A DNA stretch of 64,000 bases from assembly GCA_035571875.1 (NCBI GenBank), contig DATNBR010000090.1, forward strand, positions 62,001 through 126,000, read 5' to 3'. How positions within the stretch are numbered: the stretch's first letter is position 1; the number at the start of each line of letters is the position of its first letter. Below the pieces are notes generated by a model, which made no database searches, was not told the origin of the DNA, and saw nothing but the letters and a program-made list of their open reading frames with translations. Both the position numbers and the translations under genes were made by a program. Origin of the DNA: Parafrigoribacterium_A sp035571875 (GTDB lineage Bacteria; Actinomycetota; Actinomycetes; Actinomycetales; Microbacteriaceae). Shown here one piece after another: positions 14,220 through 23,700 of the stretch.

Positions 14220-15601
14220 CCTTTCTCTCCAGACTGTCGATCCGCTGGCGGATCACCCTCGGCAGCCTGCTGATCGCCGCGGTCTTCTTCGGGGGCGCGG
14301 CCGTGGTCTTTCGGCTGCAGGTGGACTCCATGCTGCACCGCACCGCGTCGACGCTCCTCGCCAACGACGCCGAGCAGTTCGAGACCTCGCTCGTCGCGAG
14401 CGGCGGCTCGACGGTGGACCAGCCGGGGCGCGGTCAACTCGTTGCCGTGGTCAGTCCCACCGGCACCGTCAAGGTGGACACACTGCCCCACGCACTCGCG
14501 AAACGACTGCATTCGCTGCTCGCGGGCGACTCGACCGTTCACACGATCGTCGCGAAGGACGACAGCTACCTCGTGCGCAACGAGGCGGTGAAGACGGCGG
14601 CCGGTACCTGGCACGTGGTGACCGCTCGCAACCAGGAGACCTTCACCATCCTGCTCGATCAGCTCACCATCGCGCTCTTCATCGCGACCGGCTTGCTGCT
14701 TCTGGGCTTCGGAGGCGCGTCCTGGCTGCTGACGAGGGCCGCCCTCAGGCCCGTGACGAGGATGCGCAGACAGGCGGAGGTGCTGAGTGCCCGGGGTTCG
14801 ACCGAGCCTCTCGCGATCGGGCCGGCCAGGGACGAACTCGCCGCCCTCGCGACCACACTCAACGAGTTCATCCTACAGTTGCGCCTCGCCGCCGAGCGCG
14901 AACGCCAGATGGTGTCGGATGCGAGCCATGAACTGCGCACGCCCATCGCCATCCTGAAGACTCAACTCGAACTCGCCCACCTCGCCAGCGGCGACGCAGC
15001 GGCACTGGAGGCCGAGATCGCGGCCGCGGAGCACTCCGTGGAGCGCCTCGCCAGCCTCGCGAACGGACTGCTCGAGCTCTCCCAGGTGCAGGCAGGCAGT
15101 CCGGATGCGATGAGTTCGTTCGAGACACTCGCCACGGAGCTCGCGGGTTCGGTGGATCGCGCGCGACTGCTCGCCGCATCCACGGACATCAGGATCGACT
15201 TCGAGATCGAGGGCGAACCCCTGGCACTCGACTATCCGCTCGCCCCGGAGAACTTCGCCCGGCTGGTGCGCAACCTCACCGCGAACGCGATCACGGCCCT
15301 CGCCGGCTCAGGATCGGTGCGCATCGCGCTTGCACAGAGCGGTATGACCCTCGTTCTCACCGTGAGCGACGATGGGCCGGGCATGCCCGCCGACTTTCTC
15401 CCCGTGGCATTCGACCGCTTCTCTCGCCCAGACGAGTCACGCAATGCGGAGGCCGGCGGTGGCCTCGGCCTCGCGATCGTGCACACCATCGTCACCGCGG
15501 CGGGGGGCACCGTGATCCTCGAGAACCGCGCGAGCGGCGGGCTGCGCGTTACCGCGAACGTACCCGCCGTCATCCGGGACTCCGCCTCGCTTCCTGTATG
15601 A
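14216..15601 (+). CDS. sensor histidine kinase
   Basis: A 461-residue membrane kinase. There is a transmembrane helix at about 13-33, an extracellular sensor region of about 110 residues without a recognised fold, and a second helix at 150-173. HAMP follows, then the H-box SDASHELRTPIAILKTQ with His238, the N-box NLTANAITAL, the DDGPGMP G1 box and GGGLGLAIV. It should phosphorylate the coupled OmpR-type regulator. The loop is rich in Ser/Thr and Asp/Glu and gives no clue to a ligand. Confidence 0.95.
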   Translation: MTFLSRLSIRWRITLGSLLIAAVFFGGAAVVFRLQVDSMLHRTASTLLANDAEQFETSLVASGGSTVDQPGRGQLVAVVSPTGTVKVDTLPHALAKRLHSLLAGDSTVHTIVAKDDSYLVRNEAVKTAAGTWHVVTARNQETFTILLDQLTIALFIATGLLLLGFGGASWLLTRAALRPVTRMRRQAEVLSARGSTEPLAIGPARDELAALATTLNEFILQLRLAAERERQMVSDASHELRTPIAILKTQLELAHLASGDAAALEAEIAAAEHSVERLASLANGLLELSQVQAGSPDAMSSFETLATELAGSVDRARLLAASTDIRIDFEIEGEPLALDYPLAPENFARLVRNLTANAITALAGSGSVRIALAQSGMTLVLTVSDDGPGMPADFLPVAFDRFSRPDESRNAEAGGGLGLAIVHTIVTAAGGTVILENRASGGLRVTANVPAVIRDSASLPV

Positions 15602-15716
15602 ACTCTCATCGCCGAGACGCCCGATTCGGGGGCTATCTCAGGCGACGCTGACGAGCATGGAAGAACACGGCGCGCGATACGCCTCGCCGTGATTCTGACG
15701 CTCGGGAGGCGAATCC

Positions 15717-17246
15717 ATGACAGCGACGAGTGCTCCCGCCAGACCGTCGGATCTCGCACCCGGCGCGTCGCCTCGCCCAGGTATTCGACGCATCGCCGTC
15801 GCTCTCGGCGCGCTCGCGGCCATCGTGTCGTTCGCGGCATCCTGGGTCCCGTCGTTCTGGGGTGACGAGGCCGCGAGCATCATGTCTGCCGAACGCCCGC
15901 TCGGCACGCTGTTTCCCATGCTCGGTCGGGTCGACGCGGTGCACGGTCTCTACTACCTGTTCCTGCACGGCTGGATCAACCTGTTCGGGACATCCGAACT
16001 GTCGGTTCGACTGCCGAGCGCGATCGGCGTCGGCCTGGCCGCCGCGGGAACCGTCGTGCTCGCCGCCATGCTCTTCGACCGCAGGATCGCGGTCATCGCC
16101 GGTCTCGTCTTCGCCGTGCTGCCGAGGGTCACCTACATGGGAGCGGAAGCGCGCTCCTACGCCCTCGGCACGGCGATCGCGGTGTGGCTCACCGTGTGGT
16201 TCGTCGTGCTGTTGCGACGCGGCAGCACTCGCCGGCTGCCGTGGTTGCTCTATGCCCTGGGGCTCACTCTCGCCGTGTACGCGTTTCTCTACATGGTGCT
16301 GCTCGTGCTCGTGCACGCGGTGGCGCTCGTGTCGATGACGCGATCGCGAGAGTTGCTGCGCCGCTGGTTCGCTTGGGCCGCCCTCGGCGTGCTGCTCGCG
16401 CTGCCCCTCGTCGTCTTCGCACTCGGCGAGCACGGCCAGATCTCCTTCCTCGGCAAACGGCCCAAGTTCAGCCCAAACCTCGTCTTCGTCAGCCAATGGT
16501 TCGGCAACGGCTGGCTCGCGCTCGCGTGCTGGGCGCTCATCGCCGCCGCAATCGTCGTGGCCGCGCGTTCCTGGTGGAGGGGAACGCCGTGGAGGGGAGC
16601 GCCGCGACGGCTCCCGCTCGGCATGGTGCTCGCGGTGGCGTGGCTCGTGCTGCCGACGCTCCTGCTCGAACTCGGCAACGGTTTCATCGCCCCCATGTAC
16701 ACGACGCGCTACCTCTCGTTCTGCACGCCCGCCGTCGCCATCCTGATCGCCGTGGGAGTCACCGTGCTCGGCCGCAACTGGATGCGGGTCGCGGCCGTCG
16801 CGCTGCTCGTCGCCCTGGCAGCGCCGAGCTATCTCGCTCAGCGCGGACCCTTCGCCAAGAACGGCGGCAGCGACTGGCGCCAGGCATCCGCCGTTCTCGC
16901 ACTGCACGCTCATCCGGGCGAGGCGATCGTCTTCGATGCCGCGACCAAGCCGTCGCAGCGTCCGCGACTGGCGATGCGCCTGTACCCCGATGACTATGTG
17001 GGACTCGACGACGTCGAACTCGACTCCCCGTTCGACCACACGACCTCGCTCTGGGACAGAGTCGCCCCGATCGAGCAGGTCTCGGGGCGACTCGCAGGCG
17101 CGACCACGGTATGGGCGATGGAAATGAAGCGGGGAACAACCGTTCCCGCGGATGTCATCGCACTCGAAGACCTCGGATTCGAGGTGCGGCACGAATACCC
17201 GGTGCACAGAACCACCGTGTACGAACTCAGCAGGGAGACACCATGA
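15717..17246 (+). CDS. GT39/PMT-like polyprenol-phosphate mannosyltransferase
   Basis: A 509-residue polytopic membrane glycosyltransferase of the GT-C fold with about ten hydrophobic helices. The first external loop carries FWGDEAAS, the Asp-Glu pair that acts as catalytic base in PMT/ArnT-type enzymes, followed by HGLYYLFLHGW. It should use a polyprenyl-phosphate sugar made by the next gene to modify a protein or envelope glycan outside the membrane. A 4-nt overlap joins it to the GT2 gene. The acceptor is unknown. Confidence 0.82.
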   Translation: MTATSAPARPSDLAPGASPRPGIRRIAVALGALAAIVSFAASWVPSFWGDEAASIMSAERPLGTLFPMLGRVDAVHGLYYLFLHGWINLFGTSELSVRLPSAIGVGLAAAGTVVLAAMLFDRRIAVIAGLVFAVLPRVTYMGAEARSYALGTAIAVWLTVWFVVLLRRGSTRRLPWLLYALGLTLAVYAFLYMVLLVLVHAVALVSMTRSRELLRRWFAWAALGVLLALPLVVFALGEHGQISFLGKRPKFSPNLVFVSQWFGNGWLALACWALIAAAIVVAARSWWRGTPWRGAPRRLPLGMVLAVAWLVLPTLLLELGNGFIAPMYTTRYLSFCTPAVAILIAVGVTVLGRNWMRVAAVALLVALAAPSYLAQRGPFAKNGGSDWRQASAVLALHAHPGEAIVFDAATKPSQRPRLAMRLYPDDYVGLDDVELDSPFDHTTSLWDRVAPIEQVSGRLAGATTVWAMEMKRGTTVPADVIALEDLGFEVRHEYPVHRTTVYELSRETP

Positions 17247-18040
17247 AAAGCACTCTCGTCATCATCCCGACGTACAACGAACGGGAGAATCTGGAATCGA
17301 TGACGGAGCGGGTGCTGCGCAGCGCATCCGGCATCGAACTGCTCGTCGTGGATGACAATTCTCCGGATGGCACGGGCGCGCTCGCGGAAGACCTCGCCGC
17401 CCGCGAACCTCGAGTTCACGTGCTGCACCGCCCCGGTAAGCAGGGGCTCGGTGCCGCCTACCAGCACGGCTTTCGCTGGGGACTCGACCGCGACTTCGAG
17501 GTGCTCGTGGAGATGGACGGGGATGGTTCCCACCAGCCAGAGCAACTGCACCGCCTGCTCGCTGCCCTCGATGACGCAGACCTGGCCATCGGTTCGCGCT
17601 GGGTCGACGGCGGACGGGTGGAGAACTGGCCATGGCGCAGGATGCTGCTGTCGCGGGCGGGCAGCCTCTACGCGCGTATCGCGCTCGGGCTTCCGTTCCG
17701 AGACATCACCGGTGGCTATCGCGCCTTTCGCGCGTCGACGCTCAGGGCGCTCGACCTCGCCGACGTCTCCAGCCAGGGCTACTGCTTCCAGATCGACATG
17801 CTGTGGCACGCCTACCGGATGGGGCAGCGTGTCGTCGAGGTGCCCATCACCTTCGTCGAACGTCGCTTCGGTGTCTCCAAGATGGGTTCCGGAATCGTGC
17901 GCGAGGCCATCCTGAGGGTGACGCTATGGGGGCTCGCAGGGCTCCCGGCAAGGTTGCTGCACCCGGTGGGACGACCGGAACGGCCGGTGCTCGTGAAAGA
18001 GGGCGCTGCGCAGGAGGTCGCGCATGTCGCGAGAGTCTAA
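17243..18040 (+). CDS. polyprenol monophosphomannose synthase (GT2)
   Basis: A 265-residue GT2 enzyme of the dolichol-phosphate mannosyltransferase type. IPTYNERENL at the start, VVDDNSPDGT with the nucleotide-binding Asp pair, EMDGDGSHQPE (DxD-like catalytic motif) and RWVDGG all fit. It lacks C-terminal membrane helices, so it is the soluble Ppm1-like catalytic form. It would make polyprenyl-phosphate-mannose for the GT39-like enzyme. It overlaps that gene by 4 nt and the GtrA gene by 17 nt. Confidence 0.9.
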   Translation: MKSTLVIIPTYNERENLESMTERVLRSASGIELLVVDDNSPDGTGALAEDLAAREPRVHVLHRPGKQGLGAAYQHGFRWGLDRDFEVLVEMDGDGSHQPEQLHRLLAALDDADLAIGSRWVDGGRVENWPWRRMLLSRAGSLYARIALGLPFRDITGGYRAFRASTLRALDLADVSSQGYCFQIDMLWHAYRMGQRVVEVPITFVERRFGVSKMGSGIVREAILRVTLWGLAGLPARLLHPVGRPERPVLVKEGAAQEVAHVARV

Positions 18041-18491
18041 GCTCGCCTTCCTGCGGGAACTGATCAGCTTCGGCCTGGTCGGCGGAGTCGGCCTCGTGGT
18101 CGACATCGCGGTGTTCAACATCCTGAGAACCACCGTGCTCTCCCCCACCTCCCTGCACGGCGGACCCGTGCTGGCCAAGGTCATCTCGACCTCGCTCGCC
18201 ATCGCCTGCAACTGGGTGGGCAACCGCTTCTGGACCTATCGGGACCGCAGGCGCAGTGACGTGCTCCGAGAGGGAATCGAGTTCGCTGTGGTCAGTGGCG
18301 CGGGCATGGCGATCGCCGTGGGCTGCCTGTGGGTCTCCCACTATCTGCTCGGCTACACCTCCCTGCTGGCCGACAACATCGCGACCAACGTGGTCGGTCT
18401 CGCCCTCGGCACGGCGTTCCGATTCTCGCTCTATCGCTGGTGGGTCTTCGGGGCGTTTCGCACGAACGGGTTGGTTGTCGGGGGCAATTGA
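18024..18491 (+). CDS. GtrA-family membrane protein
   Basis: A 155-residue protein with four membrane helices. The family signature appears as FGLVGGVGLVVDIAVFN near the start and NWVGNRFWTYRDRR in the middle. GtrA proteins are thought to help flip or present polyprenyl-phosphate sugars. The 17-nt overlap with the polyprenol-mannose synthase supports a single three-gene lipid-linked mannose unit. Its stop codon overlaps the -35 element of the SOS promoter that drives the mutasome. Confidence 0.87.
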   Translation: MSRESKLAFLRELISFGLVGGVGLVVDIAVFNILRTTVLSPTSLHGGPVLAKVISTSLAIACNWVGNRFWTYRDRRRSDVLREGIEFAVVSGAGMAIAVGCLWVSHYLLGYTSLLADNIATNVVGLALGTAFRFSLYRWWVFGAFRTNGLVVGGN

Positions 18492-18516
18492 CATACTCGA
18501 ACATATGTTCGAACAT
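18488..18516 (+). promoter_or_regulatory. SOS promoter of the mutasome operon with perfect LexA box
   Basis: TTGACA (18488-18493) and GAACAT (18511-18516) stand 17 nt apart. The LexA box TCGAACATATGTTCGA (18497-18512) fills the spacer and reaches into the -10 element; it is a perfect palindrome. The expected transcription start falls at about 18523, on the ATG of imuA', so the message is probably leaderless. Confidence 0.88.
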
Positions 18517-18522
18517 GGGGAG

Positions 18523-19227
18523 ATGTCTCCCGCCGCCACCGCCACAGTCCCGCCCTCCACGGGTGATCGGGTGCGCGAACTGCAGGAGCGCATCCGCAGC
18601 ATGCAGGCGACGAAGCTCGACACCCGCAGCATCCCCACCCATCCGGCGCTCGCCGAGTTGCTGCCCGGTGGTTCGCTCATGGCGGGCTCCAGCTATTCCG
18701 TCGAGAACTCGCTGACCCTGCTCATGGCACTCCTGGCCGGTCCCTCGGCCGCCGGGGCGTGGTGCGGGGTGGTCGGCATCCCCGAGTTCGGCATCGAGGC
18801 CGCGGCAAGCTTTGGGATCGACCTCGACCGACTGGCGCTCGTACCGCATCCGGGTGAGCACTGGCTCACCGTTGCGGCGGCACTGGCCGACGTGCTCACC
18901 GTTGTCGTCGCGAGGCCATCGAAACACGCGAGCGACGGTGCCATCGCCCGGTTGGCCGCGCGCATCCGCCAGCGCGGGGCGACCCTGATCGTGCTGGGTG
19001 CCTGGCCACAGAGCGAGGCCATGCTGAGCCTCTCCGAGAGCCGCTGGAACGGCATAGGTTCCGGCCACGGCTATCTCTCCGAGCGACAGGCCACGGTGAC
19101 CGTGACGAGTCGGGCGGGCGCTCGCCCGCGCAGCGGAAGACTCTGGTTGCCGGATGCCCGACAGCAGTTCCGCGCGGAGCCGCGGCCGCTGCATCACCAG
19201 CCCCCACTTGTCCGGGTCGCCGGATGA
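18523..19227 (+). CDS. imuA': ImuA'-type mutasome accessory protein
   Basis: A 234-residue RecA-related accessory factor of damage-induced mutagenesis. The family features are the HPALAELLPGGSLMAGSSY block and a RecA-like core without a proper Walker A. It should bridge ImuB and DnaE2 at stalled forks. Another ATG in the same frame (18505) lies inside the LexA box and upstream of the expected transcription start, so I prefer 18523. It overlaps imuB by 4 nt. Confidence 0.88.
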   Translation: MSPAATATVPPSTGDRVRELQERIRSMQATKLDTRSIPTHPALAELLPGGSLMAGSSYSVENSLTLLMALLAGPSAAGAWCGVVGIPEFGIEAAASFGIDLDRLALVPHPGEHWLTVAAALADVLTVVVARPSKHASDGAIARLAARIRQRGATLIVLGAWPQSEAMLSLSESRWNGIGSGHGYLSERQATVTVTSRAGARPRSGRLWLPDARQQFRAEPRPLHHQPPLVRVAG

Positions 19228-20783
19228 ATCGCGCCATGGTGCTGTGGTGCCCGGACTGGCCCGTCACCGCCGCACTGCAGTACCACGCACTGCCCGCGGA
19301 TGCTCCGATCGCGCTCGTCGATCGGGGTCTGGTCTTCGCCTGCTCGGCCACGGCTCGGCGCGAGGGAGTTCGCCGAGGGCTGCGTGTGCGGGAGGCCCAG
19401 TCGCGCTGTACGAGCCTCCTCGTCTTCACCTATGACCCGGCCCTCGACAGTCGGGCGTTCGAACCCGTGCTCGATGCCATCGAAGAGACCATGCCCGGTG
19501 TGCACCTCGTGCGTCCCGGCAGTTGCGTGCTGCGCGCCAGAGGGCCCGCGCGCTACTACGGCGGTGAGGAGGAGGCCGCGCTCTGGCTGCTCGACCGGCT
19601 CGACGGCATCCAGGTGCACGGTGCGCGGGTGGGCATCGCCGACGGCCCGTTCACCGCGGAGCTGGCGGCTCGCCAGCAGAAGCGCCAGCGAATTCAGATC
19701 GTGCCGGAGGGTGAGTCCGCAGCCTTTCTCTCCCCATTGCCGATCGAGCACCTGGACGATGCCTCGCTGGTGGCCCTCGTGCGTCGGCTCGGCATCCGCA
19801 CTCTCGGTGACTTCGCCGCCCTGGACGCCGTGTCGGTGCGTGATCGTTTCGGGGAGCCCGGCGCTCGCTTACACGCCCTGGCCGGCGGTCGGGACAGCAG
19901 GGCGATCGTGCCGCGGCGCCCGCCGGAGCAGCTGGACAGCACGATCGAGTTCTGGCCACCGCTCGATCGCATCGACCAGGTCGCCTTCGGGTTTCGTGCC
20001 TCCGCCGACCGTTTCATTCAGGGGCTCGTCGAGGCGAAGCTGGTGTGCACCGCACTGCGCGTGGAGGTGGAGTCGGAGGCCGGTGAGATCTCGGAGCGCG
20101 GCTGGCTGCATCCGAGGTCCTTCACCGCGGCGGATGTCGTCGATCGGGTGCGCTGGCAGCTCCAGGGCAGCGGCGGCGACAGCGGACTCGCCTCCGGAGT
20201 AACCCGGGTTCGGGTGGCGCCGGAGAGCGTCGATGCGATCGGCAACCACGAGGAGGGACTGTGGGGAACCGGACAGGACGAACGCATCCACCACGGACTC
20301 TCCCGGGTGCAGAGCATGCTAGGTCACGGTGCGGTGCTCACCTCGGCGGTCGGTGGGGGGCGCCTCCTCGTCGACCGGCAGCGGGCGGCCGCCTGGGGTG
20401 ACCCGCTGCTTGCCGACCCGCTGCTCGCCACCCGACCGCAGGCCAGGCCCTGGCCGGGCTCGCTTCCTGCACCCTTTCCCTCGACGGTGTTTCCCCTGCC
20501 GCGGCTGGTCTCGGTGCTGACGATCACGGGAGAGCAACTCGGGGTGGACGCCCGCGGCACGCTCACGGGCGAGCCGGTGCGGTTCTCCCCCACCAATTCC
20601 ACGAGAGACCTGCGACCGCTCACCGCCTGGGCTGGCCCCTGGCCGCTCGAGGAGCGGTGGTGGGACTCGAAACGCGCGGGCCGCGGCACGATCAACCGAT
20701 TCCAGCTGGTGGATGCCGACGGCATCGCCTGGCTCCTCGTGCTGCAGGATGAGCGCTGGTGGGCAGAAGCCAGGTACGACTGA
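19224..20783 (+). CDS. imuB: ImuB, inactive Y-family polymerase hub of the mutasome
   Basis: A 519-residue Y-family-like protein. The polymerase palm has lost its catalytic acidic residues: the first strand reads VLWCPDWPV instead of the D-x-D form, and the SxDE motif is absent. The little-finger region and a C-terminal tail ending WWDSKRAGRGTINRFQ and LVLQDERWWAEARYD are typical of ImuB. It binds the beta clamp, ImuA' and DnaE2. It shares the SOS promoter at 18.5 kb. Confidence 0.93.
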   Translation: MNRAMVLWCPDWPVTAALQYHALPADAPIALVDRGLVFACSATARREGVRRGLRVREAQSRCTSLLVFTYDPALDSRAFEPVLDAIEETMPGVHLVRPGSCVLRARGPARYYGGEEEAALWLLDRLDGIQVHGARVGIADGPFTAELAARQQKRQRIQIVPEGESAAFLSPLPIEHLDDASLVALVRRLGIRTLGDFAALDAVSVRDRFGEPGARLHALAGGRDSRAIVPRRPPEQLDSTIEFWPPLDRIDQVAFGFRASADRFIQGLVEAKLVCTALRVEVESEAGEISERGWLHPRSFTAADVVDRVRWQLQGSGGDSGLASGVTRVRVAPESVDAIGNHEEGLWGTGQDERIHHGLSRVQSMLGHGAVLTSAVGGGRLLVDRQRAAAWGDPLLADPLLATRPQARPWPGSLPAPFPSTVFPLPRLVSVLTITGEQLGVDARGTLTGEPVRFSPTNSTRDLRPLTAWAGPWPLEERWWDSKRAGRGTINRFQLVDADGIAWLLVLQDERWWAEARYD

Positions 20784-20796
20784 TGGGCCGCTGCTG

Positions 20797-23700
20797 ATGG
20801 GCTGGAACAATCCGCCGATCCCCTGGTCAGAACTCGAGCGCGGGCTTTCCGGTAGACCTCCTTCGGCCACTTCTCCTGAGAGCGAGAACGAGGGCCCGTG
20901 GTCGCGCAAACGCACGGCCTACGAGCCGCTCCCGCTGCCTGATCCTCCGGCGGGCGTGCCCTATGCGGAGTTGCACGCCCACTCGAACTTCAGCTTTCTG
21001 GATGGCGCGAGCTCTCCCGAGGAACTGCTCGAAGAGGCGGCCAGGCTCGGCCTGCACGCCCTCGCCCTCACCGATCACGACGGCTTCTACGGAGCGGTGC
21101 GACTGGCCGAGGCCGCGGCGAGCTATGAGCGGGTCGGCACGATCTTCGGAGCAGAACTCTCCCTGGGCCTCGGCGCGCCGCAGAACGGAATGCCCGACCC
21201 GGAGGGCAGCCACCTCCTCGTGCTGGCGAGACAGGAGGAGGGCTACCACCGGCTCGCGGGAGCCATCACCTCCGCGCAGCTGGCCGGCGGTGAGAAGGGC
21301 CGACCGGTCTACGACCTCGACGAACTCTCCCGGCGTGCGGACGGTCACTGGGTCATTCTCACCGGATGCCGAAAGGGCCGGGTGCGCCAGGCCCTGATCG
21401 AGGGCGGCAGGCACGATGGCGGCACGGCAGCAGCACGACAGCTCGACGAGCTCATCGAGCGATTCGGCCGGGACAACGTCGTGGTGGAACTCATCGACCA
21501 CGGTGGCCCGCTCGACAGCGCCTATAACGACGTGCTCGCGGGGCTTGCGGCGTCTCGGGAACTCCGCGTCGTCGCGACGGGCAATGTCCACTTCGCGACA
21601 CCCGAGCGCCGTCACCTGGCCTCCGCGCTGGCGGCGGTGCGGGCCCGCAGGAGCCTCGAGGAACTCGACGGCTGGCTGCCGGCATCCGGAGTGGCGCACC
21701 TGCGCTCCGGAACGGAGATGGCGGCGCGCTTCGCCAGGTATCCGGGGGCGATCGAGACCACTGTCGAACTGGCAGACGAATTGAGCTTAAGGCTGCGCAC
21801 GGCGAGGCCAGGCCTGCCGAAGCAGGAGGTGCCCGTCGGGCACACACCGATGAGCTGGCTGCGGGCACTCGTCACCGAGGCCGCCCCCGTCCGGTTGCCG
21901 AACCTCGACGATGCGGGCAGGGATCGCATCGAGCGCGAGCTCGCCGTCATCGAGCAGAAAGATTTTCCCGGTTACTTCCTCATCGTGCATGACATCGTCA
22001 GGTTCGCCCGCGGCCGCGGCATCCTCTGCCAGGGTCGCGGTTCCGCCGCGAACTCCGTCGTCTGCTACCTGCTCGACATCACGGCGGTCGATCCGCTCTT
22101 CTACCGATTGCCCTTCGAACGATTCCTCTCCAGCACTCGTGACGAGGAGCCCGACATCGACGTCGACTTCGACTCGGATCGCCGGGAAGAGGTCATTCAG
22201 TACGTCTACGCGAAGTACGGGCGCGAGAACGCGGCCCAGGTGGCCAACGTCATCCAGTACCGTCCCAAGTTCGCGGTGCGCGACATGGCCAAGGCGCTTG
22301 GCTACAGCCCCGGCCAGCAGGATGCCTGGTCGAAGCAGGTGGAGCGCTGGGGCGGCGCCGTCTCGAGCGACGATCACGACATCCCCGCGGATGTCGTGGC
22401 CCTCGCCACCCAGGTCATCAAGGCTCCCAGACACCTCGGCATCCATTCCGGCGGCATGGTGCTGACCGACCGGCCGATCGGCGAGGTCTGCCCGATCGAG
22501 CACGGCCGCATGAAGGATCGCACCGTGCTGCAGTGGGACAAGGACGACTGCGCCTGGATGGGGCTGGTCAAATTCGACCTGCTCGGCCTCGGCATGCTCT
22601 CCGCCGTGCAGCACTGCTTTGATCTCGTGCGGCACAGTCTCGGCGAGGAGCTGACCCTCGACCGCATCCCCAAGGAGGAACAGGGGGTCTACGACCAGCT
22701 CTGCCTGGCCGACGCGATCGGGGTGTTCCAGGTGGAGAGCCGCGCCCAGATGGGGATACTTCCCCGGCTGCAGCCGCGCGAGTTCTACCACCTGGTCGTG
22801 GAGATCGCCGTCGTGCGTCCCGGGCCGATCCAGGGCGGTGCCGTGCATCCCTATGTGCGGCGCAAGCGCGGCGACGAGCCCATCAGCTACCCGCATCCGC
22901 TGCTCGAAGACGTGCTCGAACGCACGCTCGGCGTTCCCCTGTTCCAGGAGCAGCTCATGCAGATCGCCGTGGCGGTGGGCGGCTGCTCCCTCGAAGACGC
23001 CGACCTGTTGCGCCGCGCCATGGGCTCCAAGCGTGGTCAGGAGAAGATCGAGTCGCTGAGGGTACGGCTCTACGAGGGCATGGCGAGCAACGGCATCGTG
23101 GGCCAGGATGCCGACGACATCTATGCGAGAATCCAGTCCTTCGCGAGCTTCGGCTTCGCCGAGAGCCACGCCCTGAGCTTCGCCCTCATCGTCTATGCGA
23201 GCGCCTGGCTGAAGCTGCACTACCCGGCCGCGTTCCTCGCCGCGCTGTTGCGAGCCCAGCCGATGGGGTTCTACTCGCCGCAGACCCTCGTGGCCGATGC
23301 TCGCAGGCACGGGGTCGAGGTACTGCGACCCGACATCCTTCGCTCCGGGGTGAAGGCCGGGCTCGAGCCGCTCTCATCCGGCGTCACGATGCCGACGGGA
23401 GACGACGGATGCCTCCACCGCGAGCAGCCGCCAATCGGGCCGTTCGACGGCGGGGCGCACTTCGACCCGAACGGGCACAGGCGTGACGGCGCTTTCGCGG
23501 TGCGGCTGGGGCTCGCCGAGGTCAACGGCATCGGTGAGGACCTCGCGGAGCGCATCGTCGTCGAGCGCGAGGCGAACGGCGATTACGCGAGCATGGGCGA
23601 ACTGGTGAGGCGCGTGGGCTTGCAGACGACGCAACTGGAGGCCCTCGCCACAGCCGGAGCCTTCGAATCGCTCGGGCTGTCGATGCGGGAGGCCATGTGG

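Noticed and set aside
15633..17207. A 524-codon minus-strand frame opposite the GT39-like gene
   Set aside because: His/Arg/Glu-rich shadow translation; the plus-strand frame has the expected membrane helices and catalytic WGDE.
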